From NCBI GenBank assembly GCA_030917225.1, contig JAUPVD010000350.1:1-6512 (forward strand): a stretch of 6,512 nucleotides of DNA. Reading direction: 5' to 3'. Each line of letters opens with the position of its first letter. Position 1 is the first letter of the stretch. The translations under genes and the position numbers were made by a program. This document shows positions 1 through 5,610 of this stretch, piece after piece. The DNA comes from Pseudomonadota bacterium. Its GTDB lineage: Bacteria > Pseudomonadota > Gammaproteobacteria > Burkholderiales > Rhodocyclaceae. The notes under the pieces were generated by a model. That model had not been told where the DNA came from and did no database searches. It saw only the letters and a program-made list of their open reading frames with translations.

Positions 1-728
<728 letters not shown>

Positions 729-779
729 GTCATTGAGTCCGTTGAGTTGTTGAACTCGCCGGTTTCAAGGATGAGTAAT

Positions 780-818
780 GAGGGGCTGCAAGCCTGCAAG
801 GGCTTCTACCCCTCTTTT
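780..818 (+). terminator. Hairpin with short T-run between eno and ftsB
   Basis: An interrupted stem-loop is visible: outer stem GAGGGG (780-785) with CCCCTC (809-814), an internal loop, then inner stem AAGCC (790-794) with GGCTT (801-805), followed by TTTTCTCG. It resembles an intrinsic terminator or attenuator that would lower transcription of ftsB relative to the highly expressed eno. The internal loop and the run of only four T make it weaker than the terminator after ftsB, so partial read-through is plausible. No ftsB promoter was recognised in this 114-base gap. Confidence 0.45.
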
Positions 819-842
819 CTCGTTGACGGTCGCTGATCCGCC

Positions 843-1190
843 ATGCGCTGGCTCACGCTCGCTCTCGCCGCTTTGCTGCTGCTGCTGCAGTATCCGCTGT
901 GGCTGGGCAAGGGCGGCTGGCTGAAGGTGTGGGATTACGATCGTCAGCTAACGCAGCAGAAGGAAGCCAACCGCAAGCTGGAAACGCGCAATGGCGGCCT
1001 CGATGCCGAAGTGCGCGACCTCAAGCAGGGCTATGAGGCGATTGAGGAGCGTGCCCGCTTCGAGCTGGGCATGATCAAGCAGGACGAAGTGTTCGTACAG
1101 ATTCCTGAGCGTGCAGGGACTGAGAAGTCAGCAGTAAAGTCATCCGAACCTTCGGTCAATCCTAAAAAGCCCGAACGGGCAACGCGTTAG
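843..1190 (+). CDS. ftsB: Cell division protein FtsB
   Basis: FtsB is a small bitopic inner-membrane protein that forms the FtsQLB complex at the division septum and helps activate septal peptidoglycan synthesis by FtsWI. The 115-residue product has a very short cytoplasmic N-terminus (MRW), a single hydrophobic membrane helix (about residues 4-20, a leucine run ending in QYPLW), the family signature [10 protein letters not shown] (21-30), and a periplasmic coiled coil (about 31-65). The conserved block [22 protein letters not shown] follows at about 69-89. The C-terminal tail (about 90-115) is Lys/Pro/Ser-rich and probably disordered, as is common and variable in the family. The ATG at 843 places the membrane helix correctly, but no strong Shine-Dalgarno sequence precedes it. 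Position directly after eno supports the call. Confidence 0.95.
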   Translation: MRWLTLALAALLLLLQYPLWLGKGGWLKVWDYDRQLTQQKEANRKLETRNGGLDAEVRDLKQGYEAIEERARFELGMIKQDEVFVQIPERAGTEKSAVKSSEPSVNPKKPERATR

Positions 1191-1191
1191 C

Positions 1192-1216
1192 AAAGGCGGC
1201 CGAGGCCGCCTTTTTT
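1192..1216 (+). terminator. Intrinsic terminator after ftsB
   Basis: A perfect GC stem GGCGGC (1195-1200) / GCCGCC (1205-1210) with loop CGAG is extended by A-T pairs (1192-1194 with 1211-1213) and followed by six T. It begins directly after the ftsB stop codon. Read from the other strand the hairpin is followed by only three T, so it could act weakly for the convergent diguanylate cyclase gene, which ends at 1239. Confidence 0.88.
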
Positions 1217-1238
1217 GTCGGCGAGCGTGCCATGCCGC

Positions 1239-2498
1239 TCAGTTCTTCCTGTTGGCCCACGGCATTGCCTGGTTCTTGCCCCGGCGCTTGGCAACATACA
1301 TGGCTTCGTCGGCATGATGCAGCAGCTGCATCGGGTCGCGTGAGTCGGTGGGTGCGAGTGCATAGCCGATGCTGGCGCTGACCTTGTTACCAGCCGCTTG
1401 CGCCACGGCTGTGATCGAGAGGCGCAGGTGCTCGGCAAGTGCCTCGGCACCCGTCTGTCCGTGCACTCGTGCAAGTACGAGGAACTCATCGCCGCCGAAG
1501 CGGCCGACGGCGTCCTCGACACGCACTGCCGCACGCAGGGCTGCGGCCACATCCGCCAGCAGACGGTCACCGGCATGGTGGCCTTTTTCATCGTTGACCG
1601 CCTTGAAACCGTCGAGATCGATGAAGAAAAGTGCGTACTCAAGGTTCGGATCGGCAATCGAGCATTCGATGTAGGACATCATCGTGTGGCGGCTTAGGGC
1701 ATCGGTGAGCTTGTCCCGTTCGACGCTGCGACGCAGCTGTTCCTGCGCGATCGTCAGCTCATGGACGTCGGTGGTTACGGTGTAGATGCCGATCACGGTG
1801 CCGCTGTCGTCGAAGTCAGGAACGTAGCTGGTACGCATCCAGCGTGGCCCGCTGACCAGACCGTGCACCAGTCGGGAAAAGTGAGCGGTGGTGCCGGCAA
1901 GGGCTTTCTCGTAATGGGGTTGCTGCTCAAGCCAGCTCGCCAAGCCACGCACTTCGCTGACATGACGACCCAGCGCCTTTTCTGCAGACATGCCGACAAT
2001 GGCACACCAGGCCTTGTTGACGAAGCGCAGGAGGCAGTCGCAGTCGAGGTAGGTGAGTGGCGTGGGAATGTTGTCGGTGAAGCGGTCGAGGCGCTTGCGT
2101 GCGGCGATCAGCGCATCCTTCTCAACGATATCTTTGTGGATGTCCGTTGCGATGGTGAATACGGAAGCAACCGAGCCGGCAGGGTCCGCATCCGGGAATA
2201 CCTGTATCCGGGCCCAGCGTTGCGGATGAGGAGGATGCATGAGCAGGCGCTCATAGCTGGAGGTTTCACCTTGGAAGGCGCGTTCGAATGCGGGTTTTGC
2301 GGCTGTCCAGGCTTCCTGGCCAAAAAGCTCTGCCAGCGTTCCGCCGATCAGTTGCTCGCGGTCGCGGCCAGCCCAGGCCAGATAAGGGGCGTTGCAGAAA
2401 ACCAGACGCGCGCCGGTGTCCCATCGTCCGATAGGTAACGCGACCACATCGGCAAGGCGCTCGATGTGCAGGGTCTGGGCAGTTGGCGAGTTTGGCAT
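1239..2498 (-). CDS. PAS-PAS-GGDEF diguanylate cyclase
   Basis: A 419-residue cytosolic signalling enzyme predicted to make cyclic di-GMP from two GTP. No signal peptide or membrane segment is visible. Two PAS-like domains lie at about residues 10-120 and 135-245, each ending in a PAC-type strand (VFTIATDIHKD; IGIYTVTTDVHEL), then a short helical linker and the GGDEF domain at about 255-415. The catalytic domain has DKLTDALSRH at its start (an Asn-to-Ser variant of the usual LTGLxNR), FIDLDGFKAVND (metal Asp294, guanine-contacting Asn302/Asp303), GHHAGDRLL and an intact GGDEF signature (335-339). RVED (326-329) lies exactly five residues before GGDEF, matching the allosteric inhibitory I-site. 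The enzyme therefore looks active and product-inhibited. The ligand of the PAS domains cannot be told from sequence. The ATG at 2498 has no strong Shine-Dalgarno sequence. It is divergent from the small-protein operon at 2717. Confidence 0.93.
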   Translation of the reverse strand: MPNSPTAQTLHIERLADVVALPIGRWDTGARLVFCNAPYLAWAGRDREQLIGGTLAELFGQEAWTAAKPAFERAFQGETSSYERLLMHPPHPQRWARIQVFPDADPAGSVASVFTIATDIHKDIVEKDALIAARKRLDRFTDNIPTPLTYLDCDCLLRFVNKAWCAIVGMSAEKALGRHVSEVRGLASWLEQQPHYEKALAGTTAHFSRLVHGLVSGPRWMRTSYVPDFDDSGTVIGIYTVTTDVHELTIAQEQLRRSVERDKLTDALSRHTMMSYIECSIADPNLEYALFFIDLDGFKAVNDEKGHHAGDRLLADVAAALRAAVRVEDAVGRFGGDEFLVLARVHGQTGAEALAEHLRLSITAVAQAAGNKVSASIGYALAPTDSRDPMQLLHHADEAMYVAKRRGKNQAMPWANRKN

Positions 2499-2668
2499 CT
2501 TGCAAATTGGTTGATGGGGGCTGACTTCATGCCAAGTTGACCGAGGCTTTTTTGTCGGACCATTCTATATTCGAATCCGTTCAATAATTTGTCCGAGCCG
2601 GCTGTCGGCAGGAATTTCACTGATAAATCCTGTGCTTGCCTGAATTTGCAGTACTGGCGAATTTGGCA
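2479..2668 (+). repeat. Pair of related blocks at both ends of the divergent region
   Basis: GCAGT-TGGCGAGTTTGGCA at 2479-2497 and GCAGTAC-TGGCGAATTTGGCA at 2648-2668 align with one mismatch and a two-base insertion. The first copy overlaps the start codon of the cyclase gene; the second lies just upstream of the putative rightward -10. Each is also next to an AATTTGCA motif: inverted at 2501-2508, direct at 2643-2650. The feature span covers both copies and the sequence between. They could be binding sites for a shared regulator, or chance similarity. Confidence 0.4.
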
Positions 2669-2716
2669 GGATGGTGTAAAGTGAGTTTGTGAACATCGTG
2701 ATCACAGGAGATAGAC
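2499..2716. promoter_or_regulatory. Divergent intergenic region between cyclase gene and small-protein operon
   Basis: This 218-base region must hold the promoters for the leftward cyclase gene and the rightward small genes. It is locally AT-richer than its surroundings (about 2560-2600 and 2610-2690). Rightward, TGTAAA preceded by TGG (2672-2680) is a possible extended -10 element without a good -35; it would give a leader of about 30 nt. Leftward, TAGAAT (complement of 2562-2567) is a possible -10 about 65 nt before the ATG, also without a convincing -35. AGGAG at 2706-2710, six bases before the ATG at 2717, is a good ribosome binding site. Palindromes ATTCGAAT (2569-2576), CAGTACTG (2649-2656) and GTGATCAC (2698-2705) are present. 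No RNA gene was recognised. The promoter calls are guesses. Confidence 0.35.
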
Positions 2717-2899
2717 ATGGACGTTGGATCAGTAAATTCGCCTTCCGCATCTGCTGCACGGCAGGCTGCCGAGGCTCCGCAGCCGGAACGTCGCCAGCCG
2801 AAACCAGAAGAAAAGCCGGAAACCACCAGCGAGGCGCCGAAGCCCGTCAAGAATGCGGAAGGGCAGACGACCGGGTCAGTGGTGAATGTAACCGCCTGA
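2717..2899 (+). CDS. Small disordered protein with NAEGQTTG-VNVTA tail, unknown function
   Basis: A 60-residue protein that I do not recognise. The ATG is well supported by AGGAG six bases upstream. Residues 1-20 are Ala/Ser-rich (MDVGSVNSPSASAARQAAEA), 21-45 are Pro/Glu/Lys-rich and clearly low-complexity, and 46-60 are the tail NAEGQTTGSVVNVTA. The protein has no Leu, Ile, Phe, Tyr, Trp, Cys or His, so it is unlikely to fold alone, and it has no signal peptide or membrane segment. The tail reappears with 13 of 15 residues identical at the end of the next gene, which starts 40 nt downstream on the same strand, so the two are probably one operon. The MDVxSV start and GxxVNxxA end loosely recall small 'putative motility protein' (YjfB-like) sequences; this is a weak resemblance from memory, not an assignment. 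Confidence 0.75.
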   Translation: MDVGSVNSPSASAARQAAEAPQPERRQPKPEEKPETTSEAPKPVKNAEGQTTGSVVNVTA

Positions 2900-3332
2900 T
2901 TTGTCAGGTGCTACTTTTACAGCAATTGGAGTCAGTGTGATGGCTGTATCGTCCACTTCAAGTGCGCAGTCGGCAAGCAGCATTATTTCTCAGCAGTTAC
3001 GCGTACAGCAGGCTGAGCGCAACGCCGATCAGGCAGAGGCGTCAGCACGCTCGTTACGTCAGGCCGCAGCTGCGGCACAGCGCAATGCGGATCGTGCGCA
3101 GGAAGGTGCGCGCACTCTTCAAGTTCAGTCCGCTCAAGCAGACTCGGCTGTCGGTGCTGCCCGCCAGCAGGTTGCCAGCGTCGCCTCCGCCATCCAGTTA
3201 CAGGGCGGGTTCGATGCGATTCGTGAACAGATCGCGGCAAGTCTGCAGACGCTTGACCAGCCGGTTGTATCGGCTGCAGTGGTGAACGCCGAAGGGCAGA
3301 CAACGGGGACCTTGGTCAACGTGACTGCGTGA
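2852..3332 (+). repeat. Two copies of a 15-codon C-terminal tail (2852-2899 and 3285-3332)
   Basis: Each copy is 15 codons plus TGA and ends its gene. The peptides are NAEGQTTGSVVNVTA and NAEGQTTGTLVNVTA. The DNA matches at 36 of 48 positions, and nine of the 13 identical residues use different synonymous codons. This points to constraint on the peptide rather than a recent DNA duplication. The span given runs from the first base of copy one to the last base of copy two. Confidence 0.85.
2940..3332 (+). CDS. Small Ala/Gln-rich coiled-coil protein with NAEGQTTG-VNVTA tail, unknown function
   Basis: A 130-residue protein of unknown function. I chose the ATG at 2940 because TTGGAG (2926-2931) precedes it at good spacing; a TTG at 2901 in the same frame would add 13 residues but overlaps the end of the upstream gene's control sequence and lacks such a site. 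Residues 1-15 are Ser/Ala-rich; about 18-85 form a long Ala/Gln/Arg-rich helix, probably a coiled coil, containing a 21-residue repeat (AERNADQAEASARSL at 25, AQRNADRAQEGARTL at 46). A second helical part covers about 88-105. The tail NAEGQTTGTLVNVTA occupies 116-130. There is no Lys, Cys, Trp, Tyr or His, and no signal peptide or membrane segment. The stop codon lies inside an 8-base tandem repeat (GTGACTGC twice, 3321-3336). Partner of the 60-aa gene just upstream. Confidence 0.82.
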   Translation: MAVSSTSSAQSASSIISQQLRVQQAERNADQAEASARSLRQAAAAAQRNADRAQEGARTLQVQSAQADSAVGAARQQVASVASAIQLQGGFDAIREQIAASLQTLDQPVVSAAVVNAEGQTTGTLVNVTA

Positions 3333-3408
3333 CTGCGTAATTGCCTGCGCTCACCGAATAGGCGAGTAACGTGTTGTTGTCACGACGGATGTTGCAACTG
3401 GATTGATG

Positions 3409-3440
3409 AAGTCGACCGGAAGGTCGGCTTTTTGTTTTTT
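3409..3440 (+). terminator. Intrinsic terminator with GGAA tetraloop after the small-protein pair
   Basis: The stem AAGTCGACC (3409-3417) pairs with GGTCGGCTT (3422-3430), with one G-T wobble, around a GGAA (GNRA) loop. It is followed by TTTTT, G, then TTTTTT. It would end the small-protein transcript. It sits only about 23 bases before the acyltransferase ATG, so that gene needs either read-through or a promoter overlapping this element. TTGTCA at 3377-3382 resembles a -35 but has no good -10 partner. The rest of the gap (3333-3408) shows nothing else convincing. Confidence 0.85.
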
Positions 3441-3463
3441 CTCCCGTCATTTTCAGGAAACAG

Positions 3464-4519
3464 ATGAATTCCCGGATGCCATTGATCGACGCGCTCAAGG
3501 GGCTTGCCGCGCAGTTGATCGTTATTCACCACCTCGCATCCTACGGGCCGTTGGCCGAGGCCATGAACCGGTTGATGCCAGCGATCACGCTGTGGATCTT
3601 TGAGTATGGGCGGATGGCGGTTCAGGTCTTTCTGGTCGTCGCGGGTTTCCTCGCGGCGCGGGGCCTCGCACCGAACAGCGTGCCGACCTTCGGGAATCCG
3701 CTGCCATTGGTATGGGCCAGATATGTTCGGTTGGTTCGCCCTTTCATGATGGCCATGCTGCTGGCGATTGCCGGAGCTGCCATTGCCAGGCTGTGGATGC
3801 AGAACGAGGCGATCCCGAACCCGCCCGGCCTCTGGCAGTTCATTGCCCATGGTTTGCTGCTGCACGGGCTTTTCGATGTTCCCTCGCTGTCGGTCGGTGT
3901 CTGGTACGTGGCGATCGATTTCCAGCTGTACGCAGTGTTCCTGATACTTCTATGGATGGCCGGTCGTGTCGAATCGCCGGCTGGTAAATTGTTTGGCAGT
4001 GTCACACTGGTCGCAGCAATGGCGAGCGCTTCGCTCTTCTTTTTCAATCTCAATGACGAGCTGGATGCCTGGGGAATCTACTTTTTCGGGTCCTATGCGC
4101 TCGGTGTCATGGGCTATTGGGCTGCCGACAGCAAGCGGCCGAGAACCTGGCTGGTATTGCTGGTCGCAGTGGGGTTGGCAGCACTGCTGGTGGATTTTCG
4201 TCTGCGCATTGCGCTGGCACTGGCAACGGCATTGTTGCTGGGCGTGTCTCGCGTCAGCGGATTGTTGGGCCGTTGGCCGGATAGTGCCGTGCTGGGCTAC
4301 CTCGGCCGAATCTCGTATTCGGTGTTTCTGGTGCACTTCCCGGTCTGTCTGATCGTCAATGCGATCTTCGAACGGTTCACCGACGGCAATGATTTCGCTG
4401 CATACACTGCCGTGTTGCTGGCCTGGTCGGCGAGCACGCTGGCCGGTGGCATTTTTTACCGTTTTGTCGAAAGCCGCAGGCAATGGTGGCCGGTCGCAGG
4501 CCGACCGGCCAAGGTCTAG
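3464..4519 (+). CDS. Membrane acyltransferase, family 3 (OafA/YrhL type)
   Basis: A 351-residue polytopic inner-membrane protein of the acyltransferase-3 family, whose members transfer acetyl or other acyl groups to sugars of O-antigen, exopolysaccharide, peptidoglycan or other envelope substrates. Conserved features in order: N-terminal DALKGLAAQLIVIHHL with His22/His23 (proposed catalytic region in the family), VQVFLVVAGFLAARGL (53-68, matching the usual FFVLSGF segment), ARYVRLVRPF (85-94), GVWYVAIDFQLYAVF (145-159, matching WSLSVEEQFY-type motifs) and LGYLGRISYSVFLVHFP (277-293). About ten hydrophobic segments are visible; there is no separate SGNH domain at the C-terminus. The ATG at 3464 follows AGGA (3455-3458) at good spacing; an ATG at 3476 is an alternative. 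The acceptor cannot be read from sequence, and no polysaccharide cluster surrounds it here. Confidence 0.9.
   Translation: MNSRMPLIDALKGLAAQLIVIHHLASYGPLAEAMNRLMPAITLWIFEYGRMAVQVFLVVAGFLAARGLAPNSVPTFGNPLPLVWARYVRLVRPFMMAMLLAIAGAAIARLWMQNEAIPNPPGLWQFIAHGLLLHGLFDVPSLSVGVWYVAIDFQLYAVFLILLWMAGRVESPAGKLFGSVTLVAAMASASLFFFNLNDELDAWGIYFFGSYALGVMGYWAADSKRPRTWLVLLVAVGLAALLVDFRLRIALALATALLLGVSRVSGLLGRWPDSAVLGYLGRISYSVFLVHFPVCLIVNAIFERFTDGNDFAAYTAVLLAWSASTLAGGIFYRFVESRRQWWPVAGRPAKV
4487..4511 (+). other. Strong stem-loop at the 3' end of the acyltransferase gene
   Basis: TGGCCGGTCG (4487-4496) and CGACCGGCCA (4502-4511) form a perfect 10-bp stem with a 5-base loop, inside the codons for the last residues of the acyltransferase. 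No T-run follows on either strand, so it is not a standard intrinsic terminator. It may protect the mRNA 3' end or slow transcription. Confidence 0.5.
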
Positions 4520-4526
4520 CCCTTGG
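4509..4526. terminator. Hairpin over the acyltransferase stop codon (weak, possibly two-way)
   Basis: CCAAGG (4509-4514) and CCTTGG (4521-4526) form a 6-bp stem with loop TCTAGC, lying between the convergent acyltransferase and the 48-aa gene. Only TCTT follows on the + strand. It shares bases with the stronger stem at 4487-4511, so only one can form at a time. A terminator function is uncertain. Confidence 0.3.
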
Positions 4527-4528
4527 TC

Positions 4529-4675
4529 TTACGCTTCATCTTCGGCGATTCCCCAGAACTCCTTGACCAGCTTGAGCTGGTAGCCGAAAACGTAGTCGAT
4601 GCCTGAAAGCCAGGCGTAGAGCGGGGTTGGCAGGGGTTGCATGGAGTGATTTTCAGTCTTGTACGAGGTGAACAT
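4529..4675 (-). CDS. 48-residue protein of unknown function
   Basis: A short gene with a start supported by an ideal ribosome binding site, AAGGAGGT (complement of 4680-4687), four bases before the ATG. The product begins MFTSYKTENHSMQPLPTPLY and continues through AWLSGIDYVFGYQLKLVKEF to end WGIAEDEA, stopping with TAA. It is rich in aromatic residues (4 Tyr, 3 Phe, 2 Trp); residues about 19-42 could form an amphipathic helix with aromatic and aliphatic faces, and the end is acidic. There is no signal peptide or clear membrane span. The reading frame continues open upstream to 4813, but that would run antisense into the sirtuin gene and ignore the ribosome binding site. It converges on the acyltransferase gene (9 bases apart) and is divergent from the sirtuin gene. 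I do not recognise the family. Confidence 0.68.
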   Translation of the reverse strand: MFTSYKTENHSMQPLPTPLYAWLSGIDYVFGYQLKLVKEFWGIAEDEA

Positions 4676-4679
4676 GGTG

Positions 4680-4687
4680 ACCTCCTT
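4680..4687 (-). promoter_or_regulatory. Perfect Shine-Dalgarno sequence of the 48-aa gene
   Basis: On the minus strand AAGGAGGT is followed by CACC and ATG. It is the strongest ribosome binding site in the window and the main reason for calling this small gene and its start. Confidence 0.85.
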
Positions 4688-4694
4688 CGGGTTC

Positions 4695-4714
4695 TGGCAG
4701 CACGCGTGCTGCCA
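4695..4714. promoter_or_regulatory. 20-bp perfect palindrome between the 48-aa gene and the sirtuin gene
   Basis: TGGCAGCACGCGTGCTGCCA is its own reverse complement over all 20 bases and ends on the A of the sirtuin ATG. It lies in a divergent gap of only 38 bases. It could be an operator for a dimeric regulator of both genes, or a hairpin in either leader. It also carries GG (4696-4697) and GC (4708-4709) at the spacing of a sigma-54 -24/-12 element on both strands, with mismatches elsewhere; this last reading is speculative. Confidence 0.55.
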
Positions 4715-5610
4715 TGGTTCAGATAACGGGTGTTCAGGACAAGAAGTTGACAGCAATTTTCGATCCACCTGACGAAGCTGCGCTACCAGAGGAAGCATTG
4801 GCCAGGGCGGCAAGCCTGCTTGAGCAGGCCGACGGTCTGCTGATCACCACCGGTGCGGGCATGGGGGTCGATTCCGGCCTGCCTGATTTTCGCGGTACGC
4901 AGGGCTTCTGGCGGGCGTATCCGGCACTGGCCAAAGCGCGCTTGTCATTCGAGGAAATTGCCAATCCACAGCATTTTCGCGATGACCCGCGGCTGGCCTG
5001 GGGTTTCTACGGCCACCGGCTTCGCCTGTATCGGGAGACGATGCCGCATGCGGGTTATGCGATCCTGCAACGACTGGCCGCACACATGGCGGAGGGTTGC
5101 TTCGTCTTTACCAGCAATGTCGATGGGCAGTTCCAGAAGGCGGGTTTCGATGTGCGGCATATCTGCGAGGTGCATGGATCGATCCATCACCTGCAATGCA
5201 GCGAACCCTGCGCTTCCCAAGTTCCGGCGATCTGGCCTGCCGATGGTTTTTCCCCGGACGTGGATGAGGCGTCCTGCCGCCTGCTCAACGATTTACCGCG
5301 TTGCCCGGCCTGTGCCGGCATCGCCCGTCCGAACATTTTGATGTTTGGCGACGGGGCCTGGAGCGATGAGCGCAGTGCTGCACAGCACGCGCGGCTGGAT
5401 GCGTGGCGACAACGTGTCGAGCGCCTGTTGGTGATCGAGCTGGGGGCGGGGCTGGCTGTGCCGACGGTGCGCTGGTTTGGCGAAAGCCTGGGCGTTCCGC
5501 TGATCCGCATCAACCTGCGTGACCACGAGGTTGGCTCGTCGCAGGCCGTCAGCCTGCCGATGGGGGCAGCGGCTGCGCTGGCCGCGATCGAGGCCCGGAT
5601 GTCGGCTTAG
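4714..5610 (+). CDS. Sirtuin-family NAD-dependent protein deacylase (SIR2)
   Basis: Sirtuins remove acyl groups from protein lysines using NAD+, releasing nicotinamide and O-acyl-ADP-ribose. The 298-residue product has the expected parts: Rossmann-fold NAD motif GAGMGVDSGLPDFRG (47-61), TSNVDGQF (133-140; the family norm is TQNxD, so Gln is Ser here, with Asn135 and Asp137 kept), catalytic His154 in EVHGS, zinc cysteines C162/C166 and C197/C200, ARPNILMFGDGAW (204-216), and a late IELGAG (241-246). The GFWRAYPAL segment (64-72) and GMGVDSG in place of the usual GxSxxSG mark a bacterial subgroup distinct from CobB. The ATG at 4714 has no Shine-Dalgarno sequence and overlaps a palindrome; TTG at 4747, preceded by AGGAC, is an alternative start, and the conserved domain begins only at about residue 27. 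Its targets are unknown. The stop TAG overlaps the opposite-strand stop of the next gene. Confidence 0.92.
   Translation: MVQITGVQDKKLTAIFDPPDEAALPEEALARAASLLEQADGLLITTGAGMGVDSGLPDFRGTQGFWRAYPALAKARLSFEEIANPQHFRDDPRLAWGFYGHRLRLYRETMPHAGYAILQRLAAHMAEGCFVFTSNVDGQFQKAGFDVRHICEVHGSIHHLQCSEPCASQVPAIWPADGFSPDVDEASCRLLNDLPRCPACAGIARPNILMFGDGAWSDERSAAQHARLDAWRQRVERLLVIELGAGLAVPTVRWFGESLGVPLIRINLRDHEVGSSQAVSLPMGAAAALAAIEARMSA

Noticed and set aside
1761..2438. Long open frame (225 codons) on the + strand opposite the cyclase gene
   Set aside because: It is antisense to a well-supported PAS-PAS-GGDEF gene, has no recognisable motif or ribosome binding site, and long antisense frames are common in GC-rich coding DNA.
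2492..2504. Sigma-54-like TTGGCA...TTGCA near the cyclase start
   Set aside because: The spacing between GG and GC is too short for a -24/-12 promoter.
2688..2706. CRP-like site TGTGA...TCACA before the 60-aa gene
   Set aside because: The half-sites are separated by 9 bases rather than 6, and the site lies over the ribosome binding site.
2689..2940. Alternative + strand frame overlapping the 60-aa gene
   Set aside because: It is in another frame, lacks a ribosome binding site, and shows no coding character; the 60-aa frame has both a good site and the conserved tail.
2901..2942. TTG start at 2901 for the 130-aa protein
   Set aside because: The frame is open, but the ATG at 2940 has a GGAG at good spacing and gives a natural Ser/Ala N-terminus; the TTG lies right after the upstream stop without a ribosome binding site.
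3321..3336. 8-base tandem repeat GTGACTGC over the stop codon of the 130-aa gene
   Set aside because: It is real, but too short to imply more than local slippage, and it does not alter the reading frame before the stop.
3950..4483. Open frame of 177 codons on the - strand opposite the acyltransferase
   Set aside because: The product is Gln/His/Arg-rich with no domain, as expected for the shadow of a membrane-protein gene; the + strand gene has clear family motifs.
4529..4813. 94-residue version of the 48-aa gene starting at 4813
   Set aside because: The added part runs antisense through the sirtuin start and the palindrome, while the perfect Shine-Dalgarno sequence places the start at 4675.
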